Assembly (NCBI GenBank): GCA_019745975.1
Contig: JAIESQ010000067.1
Coordinates: 1-64,000 of the forward strand
DNA length: 64,000 bases
Source of the DNA: Pirellulales bacterium
Lineage (GTDB): Bacteria > Planctomycetota > Planctomycetia > Pirellulales > JAEUIK01
Direction of reading: 5' to 3'
The position numbers and the translations under genes were made by a program. Below the pieces are notes generated by a model. That model was not told where the DNA came from, ran no database searches, and saw only the letters and a list, made by a program, of their open reading frames with translations. Of this stretch, positions 16,498 to 24,048 are shown in pieces (the stretch's first letter is position 1; each line of letters opens with the position of its first letter).

Positions 16498-16731
16498 TCA
16501 TTGCAAATTCTTTTCCGCGGCCATTTTCGAACCCTGTTCTGTATTGGGTGGCGGAGGTTTCTTACCCTTCACCAACGTCACGCCAATGGCGGCTAGGGCG
16601 ACCATGACCAGAATGACTGCGATTTCCGCAAGAAGCCGATCGCCACTGTGCTTGAGCGTTTCAGGAATGGCCCCAATGATCGCACCAGTCATCCACACAA
16701 TTAGCACCCAACCGAGAATCTTTTTGCCCAT
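16498..16731 (-). CDS. small two-TM membrane protein
   Basis: 77 aa from the ATG at 16731, which has GGAAGGAA directly upstream. Two hydrophobic helices: KKILGWVLIVWMTGAIIGAI (about 3-22) and LLAEIAVILVMVALAAIGVT (about 33-52). A short polar tail KGKKPPPPNTEQGSK follows. No named family. It lies 32 bp downstream of the 91-aa gene and on the same strand as rtcB. Function unknown. Confidence 0.6.
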   Translation of the reverse strand: MGKKILGWVLIVWMTGAIIGAIPETLKHSGDRLLAEIAVILVMVALAAIGVTLVKGKKPPPPNTEQGSKMAAEKNLQ

Positions 16732-16763
16732 CGTTCCTTCCCAAAAAGCTAGGGGTTCTTTCT

Positions 16764-17039
16764 TCACTGCATGATCGACTGCAGGATAATATCGTCTGGC
16801 ACGTCAAAGTAGCCGTGCGGCTGCCGTACCGTATCGCAGAAGTGCAATGCCGACTTGGGGCGTGGCAGCAGTTCGTCCAGCGTGAGTTGGCCGCGAGTGT
16901 AGTCGCTATACTCGTCAACCATCTGGTCCAAAAAGTCCGCCTGAGATTTCGAGACTACTGTCGCCGGCGTCGCGCAGCGAACGAGCTGCCTGCGATACGG
17001 CGCTCGGCTCTCAATCTTCGGCCCGGCTGCCGTCGCCAC
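16764..17039 (-). CDS. conserved small hypothetical protein overlapping the 3' end of rtcB
   Basis: 91 aa, GTG start at 17039 inside the end of rtcB (29-bp overlap), which suggests coupled translation. The N-terminal 30 residues are basic. The rest looks like a conserved core: FLDQMVDEYSDYTRGQLTLD, then ELLPRPKSALHFCDTVRQ and YFDVPDDIILQSIMQ. The FCDxVRQxxGYxDxPDDIIL pattern recalls small planctomycete proteins of unknown function. No membrane segment or signal. The start is uncertain because no ATG is in frame. Confidence 0.65.
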   Translation of the reverse strand: MATAAGPKIESRAPYRRQLVRCATPATVVSKSQADFLDQMVDEYSDYTRGQLTLDELLPRPKSALHFCDTVRQPHGYFDVPDDIILQSIMQ

Positions 17040-18402
17040 TCATTTTGACGACTTTGGGATCGAACCGCGCGATCACTTCGACCAGGTCGCGCTGCTGGGC
17101 CATGACTTGCTCGATGTTCTTGTAGACGCCCGGCACTTCGTCGGCGCCGGCCGAGAGCACGCGGACGCCGCGCCGCTCGAGATCCTTTTGCACGGCTTTC
17201 CACGTGTACTTTTGCTTCGCCTGGCTGCGCGACATCTGCCGGCCAGCGCCGTGCGACGCCGAGTTCAAACTGGTCGGCTCGCCCAGTCCGCGGACAACGA
17301 ACGCCGGATCGGCCATCGAACCGGGAATCACGCCCAACTGCCCACGGGCCGCCGGCGTTGCCCCCTTGCGGTGCACGATCACCTCGCGGCCGCCGTGCTC
17401 CTCGCGCCAGGCGAAGTTGTGGTGGTTCTCCACTTGCGCGAGCACCTCGCCGCCGAGCAACTGGCCGACGAACCGATGGATGACGTCGTGGTTGGCCGCC
17501 GCGTAGTTGCCCATCAGGTTCATGGCGGCCCAATACTCTTGCCCGGCTTCGGTCGCCAGGTCGAGCCAGGCCAGGCGGCCCAACTCGGCGTATCGCACCG
17601 GCAACTGGGCCCGGGCCAGGTTGCTGTACTGATCGCAAACCGCCGAGCCGGTGCCGCGGCTGCCGCTATGCGTTAATAGCGCGACGTACTCACCGGCCGG
17701 CAGATTCATGTCGGCGCTCGGTTCCGTGAGCGTCAGCAATCCGAACTCGGCGAAGTGATTGCCCGAGCCCGAGGTACCCAACTGCGACCACGCCTTGTCC
17801 TTGTTGCGGCGTGTGATCTCGGTCACCGTCCAGTCTTCGTCCATCACCGGGTGGCGCTGTTTCTTCTCGTAGGTCTTGCCGACGCCGAAGCGCGTTCCCT
17901 TCTCGAGTGCCTGCTCGAAGCGATCGAGCTTGCGCGTTTGGGTCAATTCCGCGACCGGCACGTCGAACACCGAGAGCTTCATCCGGCACGCGATATCGAC
18001 ACCGACCGCGTACGGGCAAACGGCCCCCTCAAGCGCCAGCACGCCACCGATCGGCAGACCGTAGCCGACGTGGGCGTCGGGCATGAGCGCGGCCCCGACC
18101 GCCATCGGCAGGCTGCACGCTTGTCGCATCTGCGTGTGCGATTGTTCGTCGATCCCATCGGCGCCCCAAGTGCGGTAGCTGATCGGTTCCTTGGGCGTGA
18201 AGGCCGCGGCCGCCACGAGATCTTCAGCCAGCTCATGAAAGATGGGGTCGTCTTGATACTCGGCCGGGCTGGCGACGACCTTTTCGATCATCTGCTTGAC
18301 TTGCTTGCCCTGGCCCGCCTTTGCGGCGCGCTGGATGCCCACCAGCGCGGCCTTGAAGCACTCGCGCGGGACGCCGAGCTTTTCGAGCTGATGGTTGTTC
18401 AT
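17011..18402 (-). CDS. rtcB: RtcB family RNA ligase
   Basis: 463 aa from the ATG at 18402, with GAGGA 8 bp upstream. Conserved Mn/GTP residues can be placed: MPDAHVGYGLPIGG (107-120), VGVDIACRM (133-141, metal Asp136 and Cys139), SGSGNHFAEF (His216), THSGSRG (His245), ENHHNFAW (His327/328), HRKGATPA (His344, the guanylylated histidine in characterised RtcB), and GAGRQMSRSQAK. RtcB joins 2',3'-cyclic phosphate and 5'-OH RNA ends. The Cys motif reads DIACRM instead of the common DIGCGM, so it may belong to a divergent subgroup. The open frame continues upstream through a palindromic repeat (18441-18606), but the family N-terminus starts here. Confidence 0.93.
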   Translation of the reverse strand: MNNHQLEKLGVPRECFKAALVGIQRAAKAGQGKQVKQMIEKVVASPAEYQDDPIFHELAEDLVAAAAFTPKEPISYRTWGADGIDEQSHTQMRQACSLPMAVGAALMPDAHVGYGLPIGGVLALEGAVCPYAVGVDIACRMKLSVFDVPVAELTQTRKLDRFEQALEKGTRFGVGKTYEKKQRHPVMDEDWTVTEITRRNKDKAWSQLGTSGSGNHFAEFGLLTLTEPSADMNLPAGEYVALLTHSGSRGTGSAVCDQYSNLARAQLPVRYAELGRLAWLDLATEAGQEYWAAMNLMGNYAAANHDVIHRFVGQLLGGEVLAQVENHHNFAWREEHGGREVIVHRKGATPAARGQLGVIPGSMADPAFVVRGLGEPTSLNSASHGAGRQMSRSQAKQKYTWKAVQKDLERRGVRVLSAGADEVPGVYKNIEQVMAQQRDLVEVIARFDPKVVKMSGDGSRAED

Positions 18403-18440
18403 GGGCGTGGTCCTCAACGTTTGACTTACAGGAGCGGAAG

Positions 18441-18606
18441 GTGTGCCACTGCTTGCCGGTGGTTGGCGGATCGAATTGCGTCTATAGGCAATCCCGGCAA
18501 GCAGTGCCGTTGCGTCACTCGTTTCAACTTGGCACTGCTTGATCGTCGGCCGCGACCATTTTCGGCAAGGCCGAACCCTCCGGCCGACGACCAAACAGTG
18601 GCACAC
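18441..18606. repeat. 166-bp palindromic element upstream of rtcB, related to the 132-bp family
   Basis: The ends GTGTGCCACTG (18441-18451) and CAGTGGCACAC (18596-18606) are perfect inverted repeats. Inside are two hairpins: TGCCACTGCTTGCCGG pairs with CCGGCAAGCAGTGCC (18494-18508), and GGCACTGCTTGATCG... pairs with the closing CAGTGGCAC through GTCGGCC and GGCCGAC. The core GTGCCACTGCT(T/G)G is shared with the elements at 10030 and 50385, but the GAAGCAGTTTCAAA ends are missing, so this is a subfamily. It sits in the rtcB 5' region. Confidence 0.8.
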
Positions 18607-18817
18607 GGAAGGTCGCACATCCGCGGCCATCCGTATCCCCTTCGTGACTAGCGACGATTCTGTTCTGTTCATCCTACCGCAATGGGACAATGGCCAGCGA
18701 TTGCGGGTTCACCGGGGATCGATCGACGGCGGGCACGTTGGAGTCGTACCACTCGTCAGGTACACTCGCAGCGAGACCCATCGCAAGACCACTGCACCCC
18801 GTCCGGACCGACTTCCC

Positions 18818-19771
18818 ATGCCTACGATACTGCGATTCCGTTACGCTGGCTCGCTGCCAATGCTGTTGCTCGTTGCCTTGGTTGCCCGACCGTCGCCGGC
18901 GGCCGACGAGCCCTGCCCTTGCAAAGTGATCGACGATGTTGTCTACGGCCACAAGGACGGGCTGGCCCTGACACTCGACGTCGTCACGCCCGAGAAGAAT
19001 GCCAAAGGGCTGGGCGTGATCCTCGTCTCCAGTGGCGGCTGGCATTCAGACAAGTCGGACATCCCCGCACGCAACCTCAAGCGAATGAACGAAGAGCACT
19101 GGGTGCAAGGGTTGCTCAAGGGAGGCTACACGCTCTTCATCGCCAGGCATGGCAGCGGGCCGCGCTATCACGTGCCGGAGATGGTCGAAGATATTCGCCG
19201 GGCGGTGCGCTTCGTGCGGCTGCACGCCAAAGATTACGGCGTCGATCCCGAGCATTTGGGGATTACCAGCGGCTCGTCGGGAGGGCACTTGTCGCTGATG
19301 GTAGGGCTCACGGCGGACGACGGGCACGCGAATTCCGAAGACCTGGTCGAACGCGCAAGTAGCCGAGTGCAGGCGATCGTCAGTTGGTTTCCGCCGACCG
19401 ACCTGGTGAATTGGCGCAAGCCGGGGGGCTACACAGCGATCGTGAAGGCCCGGCCGGGCATGTTCGAGGAAATGTTCGGCGAGATCACCGACATCGAGGC
19501 GCAATTGAAGTCGATCTCACCAATCGAGTTTGTTTCGACCGACGACCCGCCACTCTTGCTGTTGCATGGCGATCTCGACCTCGTTGTGCCGCTGCAGCAG
19601 TCGGAAGTGCTCCGCGACAAGTACGTGGCGACCAAGCTGCCCGTCAAGCTGATCGTGCATCACAAGGGAATGCACAGCGAGTGGCCGGGCATCATGGACG
19701 ACTACCCGGCGGTGTGGGAGTGGTTCGATAAGTACCTCGGTAACGAGGCCAGCAAGACGGTCGCTGAGTAG
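18818..19771 (+). CDS. secreted alpha/beta hydrolase (esterase-like)
   Basis: 317 aa from the ATG at 18818. A signal peptide (GSLPMLLLVALVARPSPAAD) precedes an alpha/beta-hydrolase domain. The nucleophile elbow is GITSGSSGGHLSLM (Ser in GSSGG), the acid is in LLLLHGDLDLVVP, and the histidine is in IVHHKGMHSEW. YGHKDGLALTLDVVTP is the usual opening of esterase/lipase and BD-FAE-like proteins, and GVILVSSGGWHSD is in the oxyanion-hole region. It probably cleaves esters, perhaps acyl groups on polysaccharides, in the periplasm; the substrate is inference. Divergent from rtcB, with the palindromic element between them. Confidence 0.88.
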   Translation: MPTILRFRYAGSLPMLLLVALVARPSPAADEPCPCKVIDDVVYGHKDGLALTLDVVTPEKNAKGLGVILVSSGGWHSDKSDIPARNLKRMNEEHWVQGLLKGGYTLFIARHGSGPRYHVPEMVEDIRRAVRFVRLHAKDYGVDPEHLGITSGSSGGHLSLMVGLTADDGHANSEDLVERASSRVQAIVSWFPPTDLVNWRKPGGYTAIVKARPGMFEEMFGEITDIEAQLKSISPIEFVSTDDPPLLLLHGDLDLVVPLQQSEVLRDKYVATKLPVKLIVHHKGMHSEWPGIMDDYPAVWEWFDKYLGNEASKTVAE

Positions 19772-19861
19772 ACACGCGGAACTAAGCGCCGCAATAGGTC
19801 GCAAGCCGCGCCGCAAGGTTTCTTCATCGCGAACTGAATTTGCCAAGAAGGATCAGGAAAT

Positions 19862-20626
19862 ATGGAGCTTGAATCCAAAGCGGCAATCATCACTGGTGGA
19901 GGAACCGGTGTTGGCCGGGCGACGGCCCTTGAACTAGCCCGGCGGGGCTGCCATGTGCTGGTGAACTACTCGCGTTCGCGCGACGAGGCCGAAGCAACCG
20001 CCGCCGAAGTCGAGAAGCTCGGCGTCCGCGCGATCGCCTACCAGGCCGACGTGGCCAGCGACGCCGCCTGCCGAGCGATGGTCGACGAAGCGGTGCGTGC
20101 GTTCGGCCGCCTCGACGTGCTGGTGAATAACGCCGGCACCACCACGTTCATCATGCACGCCGATCTGGAGCGCGTGACCGAAGAAGATTGGGACCGCATC
20201 CTCGGCGTCAATCTCAAGGGGGCGTTCTTCTGCTCGCGCGCCGCAGCCAAGCCAATGATGGCCACCGGCGACGCGGCGATCGTCAACGTGGCCAGCGTGG
20301 CTGGCATCGCCGCGATCGGCAGTTCGATCCCGTATGCGGCCTCAAAGGCCGCGCTCATCAACATGACGATTTCGCTGGCCCGCGTGCTGGCCCCCGCGAT
20401 CCGCGTGAACGCCGTGGCGCCGGGCTTCATCACGGGCCGCTGGCTGGAGAACGGATTGGGGCTGGCGTACGAAGTGGTCATGAAGGCGATGGAAGACCGC
20501 GTGCCGATGCACCGCGTCTGCGAGCCCGAGGATGTCACCGCCGTGATCATGAATCTGATTGCCAACTCGCCGATGGTCACCGGGCAGACGATCGTCTGCG
20601 ACGGAGGGATGTTGATTAGTGGGTAG
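19862..20626 (+). CDS. SDR family NAD(P)-dependent oxidoreductase
   Basis: 254 aa classical short-chain dehydrogenase. Cofactor motif TGGGTGVG (TGxxxGxG) near residue 11, NNAG at about 90, catalytic Ser in VNVASVAG, and YAASK (YxxxK) at about 160. RVNAVAPGFITGRW and GQTIVCDGGM are the usual C-terminal elements of FabG-like proteins. NYSRSRDE after beta-2 suggests NADPH preference. The ATG at 19862 has GGATCAGGAAAT upstream. It could be a 3-oxoacyl-ACP reductase paralogue or a sugar/alcohol dehydrogenase; the sequence does not decide. Confidence 0.93.
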   Translation: MELESKAAIITGGGTGVGRATALELARRGCHVLVNYSRSRDEAEATAAEVEKLGVRAIAYQADVASDAACRAMVDEAVRAFGRLDVLVNNAGTTTFIMHADLERVTEEDWDRILGVNLKGAFFCSRAAAKPMMATGDAAIVNVASVAGIAAIGSSIPYAASKAALINMTISLARVLAPAIRVNAVAPGFITGRWLENGLGLAYEVVMKAMEDRVPMHRVCEPEDVTAVIMNLIANSPMVTGQTIVCDGGMLISG

Positions 20627-20737
20627 GGGGAAAGTGTTCGGTTTTCAGCGAGGCTGCGTAGGCAGGCAGGCTCAGATTGAGTATCCGCGCTATGCTCCGC
20701 GATCACGTTTACAAAAGACTGAAGCGACTTTCCATCC

Positions 20738-21163
20738 TTGAGTGGGGGGGTGATCGGCGCGATCATCACGGTGCTTCTGGCATTGGGTCTCAATCTCAGC
20801 GCCGGCCATGGAACACACTCACTACAGATCGAAATTGACAATCGTGGCGTTGGCGCAATACGTGCTGTGAAATGCGCCCTCGTGCCACGGAAGTCCAGCG
20901 AAGCGCAGGTGATTACTGACTCGAACGAGCACAAGGTACGTTGGCGGACGGTCGTCGAGCCCTTTGATGGCAAGCCGGTGTCCATTGGCGTCCCATTTTT
21001 CTATCGCAAGCAAGACTGGCTTGGCATCAAGTTAATCGACGAGTTTAGTCAGACTGAGCGACTGCTCTTGTCGGCCGAGTACCAGGATGTCCGGCGTGTG
21101 GAGAAAGTGGTGCAGATTCCGGATGTTCGCTTCAGCGATTCCGTTAAAGTCGTGTTTCCATGA
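20738..21163 (+). CDS. hypothetical exported protein, tandem paralogue A
   Basis: About 141 aa with a TTG start at 20738, or GTG at 20750 (no ATG is available before the hydrophobic segment). The N-terminal membrane/signal segment is VIGAIITVLLALGLNLSAG. The rest looks like a small beta-sandwich: SLQIEIDNRGVGAIRAVKC, VEPFDGKPVSIGVPFFYRKQ and VVQIPDVRFSDSVKVVFP. It resembles the next gene in order and motifs (IEIDN/VTIDN, KPVSIGVP/QPIGLRIP, and a closing KVVFP/TVVLP), so the pair are tandem paralogues. The stop overlaps the next start by 4 bp (ATGA). Family unknown. Confidence 0.7.
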   Translation: MSGGVIGAIITVLLALGLNLSAGHGTHSLQIEIDNRGVGAIRAVKCALVPRKSSEAQVITDSNEHKVRWRTVVEPFDGKPVSIGVPFFYRKQDWLGIKLIDEFSQTERLLLSAEYQDVRRVEKVVQIPDVRFSDSVKVVFP

Positions 21164-21606
21164 ATCGCAAACGGCTGGCGAGCGTGGTTTTTTTGGGCTC
21201 CCTGGCGGGGCTGGCGCTGACTGTTGGCGGGTTGCTATTGGGAAACGTTGCGGTTTGGAGCGGGTATTTTCCGCTGACCGTGACGATCGACAACACGACA
21301 GATTCGGCGATCAGCTCCATCGAGCTTGATGCGTTCGCACATCTTGAGCAGGCTGAAGGCTACATCGCGGGACTTCGTGGCGAGTGTTCGGACGCCCGCG
21401 CGACGGTCGGGCCGTATGCAGGCCAGCCGATCGGGTTGCGTATCCCCACTGGCGGACGCGAGAGCCGTGTATTCGGCGAGACGGCCTACGTTCAGAGAGA
21501 ACACCTCGTCGTGATCGCGCGCTGGGCCGATGGCACTGAAACGGCCAAATATGTCACGATCCCCAACGGCCGCAAGCTGCGATCGCTTACCGTAGTCTTG
21601 CCCTGA
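21160..21606 (+). CDS. hypothetical exported protein, tandem paralogue B
   Basis: 148 aa. The N-terminal helix RLASVVFLGSLAGLALTVGG acts as anchor or signal. The domain that follows mirrors the preceding protein: PLTVTIDNTTDSAISSIELD, GQPIGLRIPTGGRES, HLVVIARWADGTETAKYV and IPNGRKLRSLTVVLP. It starts in a 4-bp overlap with its neighbour, so translation is coupled. No family name can be given. The twin may bind one another or a common ligand; that is speculation. Confidence 0.78.
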   Translation: MNRKRLASVVFLGSLAGLALTVGGLLLGNVAVWSGYFPLTVTIDNTTDSAISSIELDAFAHLEQAEGYIAGLRGECSDARATVGPYAGQPIGLRIPTGGRESRVFGETAYVQREHLVVIARWADGTETAKYVTIPNGRKLRSLTVVLP

Positions 21607-21638
21607 ATTTCAGCGCGCCATTCGTGCAGTCGATGACG

Positions 21639-21651
21639 TACACTGAACTCT
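21639..21651 (+). promoter_or_regulatory. candidate -10 box 7 bp before a start codon
   Basis: TACACT (21639-21644), GAACTCT, then the ATG at 21652. This matches a TANNNT box placed for a near-leaderless transcript of the alcohol dehydrogenase gene. The match could be chance; no -35 was recognised. Confidence 0.2.
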
Positions 21652-22932
21652 ATGACCGACCGCGACACCGCTTTTGAACTTTCGACTTCGAACATCCGCT
21701 TCGGGCAAGGAATTACCCACGAAGTGGGCATGGACCTGGCCGACCACGGCGCGCGGCGCGTGCTGCTGGTGACCGATCCGCAGATGGCGCGCCTCGCGCC
21801 TGTCGCCACGGTACGCGAGTCGCTCGAGCGCGAACGAATCGAATACGAGCTGTTCGACGAGGTGCGCGTCGAGCCGACCGATGATTCGTTCGCGGCGGTG
21901 ATCGCCGTGGCCGCGGCAGGCAACTTCGACGCTTTCGTTGCGGTGGGCGGCGGTTCGACGATCGACACCGCCAAGGCAGCCAATCTGTATTCGAAGTACC
22001 CGGCCGATTTTCTCGACTACGTCAATCCGCCGATCGGGCGCGGCCAGCCCGTGCCGGGGCCACTCAAACCGCTGATCGCGATTCCAACCACCGCCGGCAC
22101 TGGTAGCGAAACCACGGGCGTGGCGATTTTTGACTTCGTGAAACTGAAGGCCAAGACCGGCATCTCGCATCGGCGACTGCGGCCGACGCTCGGAATCGTC
22201 GATGCCGACAACACGAGCAGCTTGCCGCCGGCGGTGGCCATTGCGACGGGCTTCGACGTGCTCTGCCACGCGATCGAATCGTACACAGCAATCCCGTACG
22301 ATACGCGCCCCAAGCCCGAGCGCCCGTTGCTGCGGCCGGCGTATCAGGGTTCGAACCCGGTAAGCGATCTGTGGTCGCTGGCGGCGCTACGCATGGTGGC
22401 CAACTATTTGCCACGCGCCGTCGCCAATCCAACTGACGACGAAGCCCGCGCTCAAATGCTGCTGGCCGCGGCCTACGCCGGCATCGGCTTCGGCAACGCG
22501 GGCGTTCACTTGCCGCACGGCATGTCGTATCCGATTTCTGGCCTGGTGAAGACGTATCGCCCGCCGGGGTACGAGGTCGATCACGCGATGGTGCCGCACG
22601 GGGTATCGGTGATTCTGTCGGCGCCGGCCGTGTTTCGCTTCACGGCGCCCTCCTGCCCGCAGCGGCACCTAGCGGCGGCTGAAGCGCTGGGTGCTGATAT
22701 TTCCAAGGTGAAGCCTGCGGACGCCGGCGCGATCTTGGCCGATCGGCTGATCGGCATGATGCGGTTCTTCAATCTGCCGAACGGCCTGGCGGCGCTGGGC
22801 TACACGCGGGCCGATATTCCGGCGCTGGTGGCCGGCACCTTGCCGCAACACCGGGTGACGAAGCTCTCGCCGCGCCCGGCGGGCGAGGGCGATCTCGCGC
22901 GGCTGTTCGAGGAATCGCTCACCATCTGGTGA
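21652..22932 (+). CDS. iron-containing alcohol dehydrogenase, hydroxyacid-oxoacid transhydrogenase (HOT/ADHFE1) type
   Basis: 426 aa group III dehydrogenase. Cofactor motif AVGGGSTIDTAKAANL (about 103-118), IPTTAGTGSETTGVAIFD, GISHRRLRPTLGIVDADNT and the metal-binding FDVLCHAIESYTAIPYD. FGNAGVHLPHGMSYPISGLV and DHAMVPHGVSV carry the later His ligands. The combination with SHRRLRPTLGIVD is typical of HOT/ADHFE1 enzymes, which transfer hydride from 4-hydroxybutyrate to 2-oxoglutarate. The C-terminus reads LARLFEESLTIW. A degraded second copy of exactly this C-terminus lies 1 kb downstream (23948-24005), after an intervening membrane-protein gene. Confidence 0.92.
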   Translation: MTDRDTAFELSTSNIRFGQGITHEVGMDLADHGARRVLLVTDPQMARLAPVATVRESLERERIEYELFDEVRVEPTDDSFAAVIAVAAAGNFDAFVAVGGGSTIDTAKAANLYSKYPADFLDYVNPPIGRGQPVPGPLKPLIAIPTTAGTGSETTGVAIFDFVKLKAKTGISHRRLRPTLGIVDADNTSSLPPAVAIATGFDVLCHAIESYTAIPYDTRPKPERPLLRPAYQGSNPVSDLWSLAALRMVANYLPRAVANPTDDEARAQMLLAAAYAGIGFGNAGVHLPHGMSYPISGLVKTYRPPGYEVDHAMVPHGVSVILSAPAVFRFTAPSCPQRHLAAAEALGADISKVKPADAGAILADRLIGMMRFFNLPNGLAALGYTRADIPALVAGTLPQHRVTKLSPRPAGEGDLARLFEESLTIW

Positions 22933-23023
22933 ACACGATCTCGAATTCGGCGCATCCGGCGCCAAGGAATGTCGGCGACGAGCGAATCATCCAGGAAGGC
23001 AATTCAGCTCGAGGCATTCCCCG

Positions 23024-23932
23024 ATGCGGGATCAAGAACCTACGGCCGAACCGCCGCGGCGCATCCGCTGGTCGCTGAAGGCATTACTGCTTGCAGTAAC
23101 CGGTTGTGCGCTATTGTTCGCGACGTTCTCGTGGAATCGGAGCCTTGTGCCGGGGCTGGTGTTGTTGACGATCGATCTGGCGGCACTGCTGGTGGCCGGA
23201 TCAGTCGTGACCTGGGGACGCCCTCATGTGCGAGAATCCATTGGTGCGGCCGCCTACCTTGTAATGCTGCCGCTGGTGCTGCGCTGGATGCCAGTCTGGC
23301 TGCCTGGCACCAATCTTTCGGAGGTCATCTACACCGTCGCGCGACCCGCGTACATCATGTTGCCGGCCGCAGTCTTCGAGTGGCAGGCGCTTGCTACGGC
23401 TGGCACCAGTCCGTCGGATGAACTTCGTGTGCGCCACGCGGCGCAGTGGAGCTTGTTTCCGCCACTAGCGCTGGGGACGTTTCAAGCAGTCGCGCTTCAG
23501 TTTGTCGACGATCCGACGCGCGTACGTGACGCCGTGAGCCGCCTACAACCGGTTGCCGCCACGCTGTTCGCGCTACCTTGGGCGCTGGCGTGGCGCGCTC
23601 AAATCACCCAGCGACATCCGACGCAGGCCAGTCGAATTGACACCGTGGGCAAGTGGTTGCTGCTGGCTAGCGTCGCCACGATTCCGTTGTTAATTGGCGG
23701 CGCGATGTTCGCCGCATGGCTCGATGGGAGCCGCGTCAGTTGGCTCCTGGCCGTGATCATCCTGGCGTTTACCTGGTGGATTCCGCCGACGCTCCTGTTG
23801 ATTGCGTTGGCGATACAGATCTGGCGTCACCGCTTTTACGGCTGGCTGAACTGGGCGGTGTGCTTGCTCTATGCACTGCCAGTTGCTTGGATTCTTGGCG
23901 CGCTGGTTATCGACGACCTGCGTGGTCCCTGA
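23024..23932 (+). CDS. hypothetical polytopic membrane protein
   Basis: 302 aa with six or more hydrophobic helices, for example LKALLLAVTGCALLFATFSW (18-37), LVPGLVLLTIDLAALLVAGS (41-60), VGKWLLLASVATIPLLIGGA and WLNWAVCLLYALPVAWILGA. The N-terminal PPRRIRWSLKALLLAV resembles the basic-then-hydrophobic start of the planctomycete RRWxQFRLSTWFVLV proteins at 36555 and 37656. No transporter motif is seen. It is flanked by the intact dehydrogenase and by that gene's decayed C-terminal copy, so it may have been inserted into a former dehydrogenase tandem. Confidence 0.8.
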   Translation: MRDQEPTAEPPRRIRWSLKALLLAVTGCALLFATFSWNRSLVPGLVLLTIDLAALLVAGSVVTWGRPHVRESIGAAAYLVMLPLVLRWMPVWLPGTNLSEVIYTVARPAYIMLPAAVFEWQALATAGTSPSDELRVRHAAQWSLFPPLALGTFQAVALQFVDDPTRVRDAVSRLQPVAATLFALPWALAWRAQITQRHPTQASRIDTVGKWLLLASVATIPLLIGGAMFAAWLDGSRVSWLLAVIILAFTWWIPPTLLLIALAIQIWRHRFYGWLNWAVCLLYALPVAWILGALVIDDLRGP

Positions 23933-23947
23933 CGCGATGAATCCTAC

Positions 23948-24005
23948 CCTGCGGGCGAAGAGGACCTCGCGCGGCTTTTTTGACGAATCCTTGACGATCT
24001 GGTAA
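23948..24005 (+). pseudogene. remnant of a second dehydrogenase C-terminus
   Basis: After removing one extra T in a T-run near 23984, this stretch reads PAGEEDLARLF-DESLTIW-stop. The intact dehydrogenase ends PAGEGDLARLFEESLTIW-stop. Many differences are synonymous (for example gag/gaa, ctg/ctt, acc/acg), so it is not a recent duplication. It looks like the last 18 codons of a diverged homologue whose upstream part has been lost or replaced. Confidence 0.7.
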
Positions 24006-24048
24006 GGCAACGTCGATCCGAAAACAACACAAGCCGCGGCGCGATTGC

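Noticed and set aside
22347-22358. GGGTTCGAACCC, resembling a tRNA T-arm
   Set aside because: It lies within the dehydrogenase coding region (YQGSNPV) with no acceptor stem, D-arm or anticodon arm around it.
23936-24005. T-run at 23981-23986 as a transcription terminator
   Set aside because: No stable stem precedes it; the T-run is explained by the frameshifted dehydrogenase C-terminal remnant.
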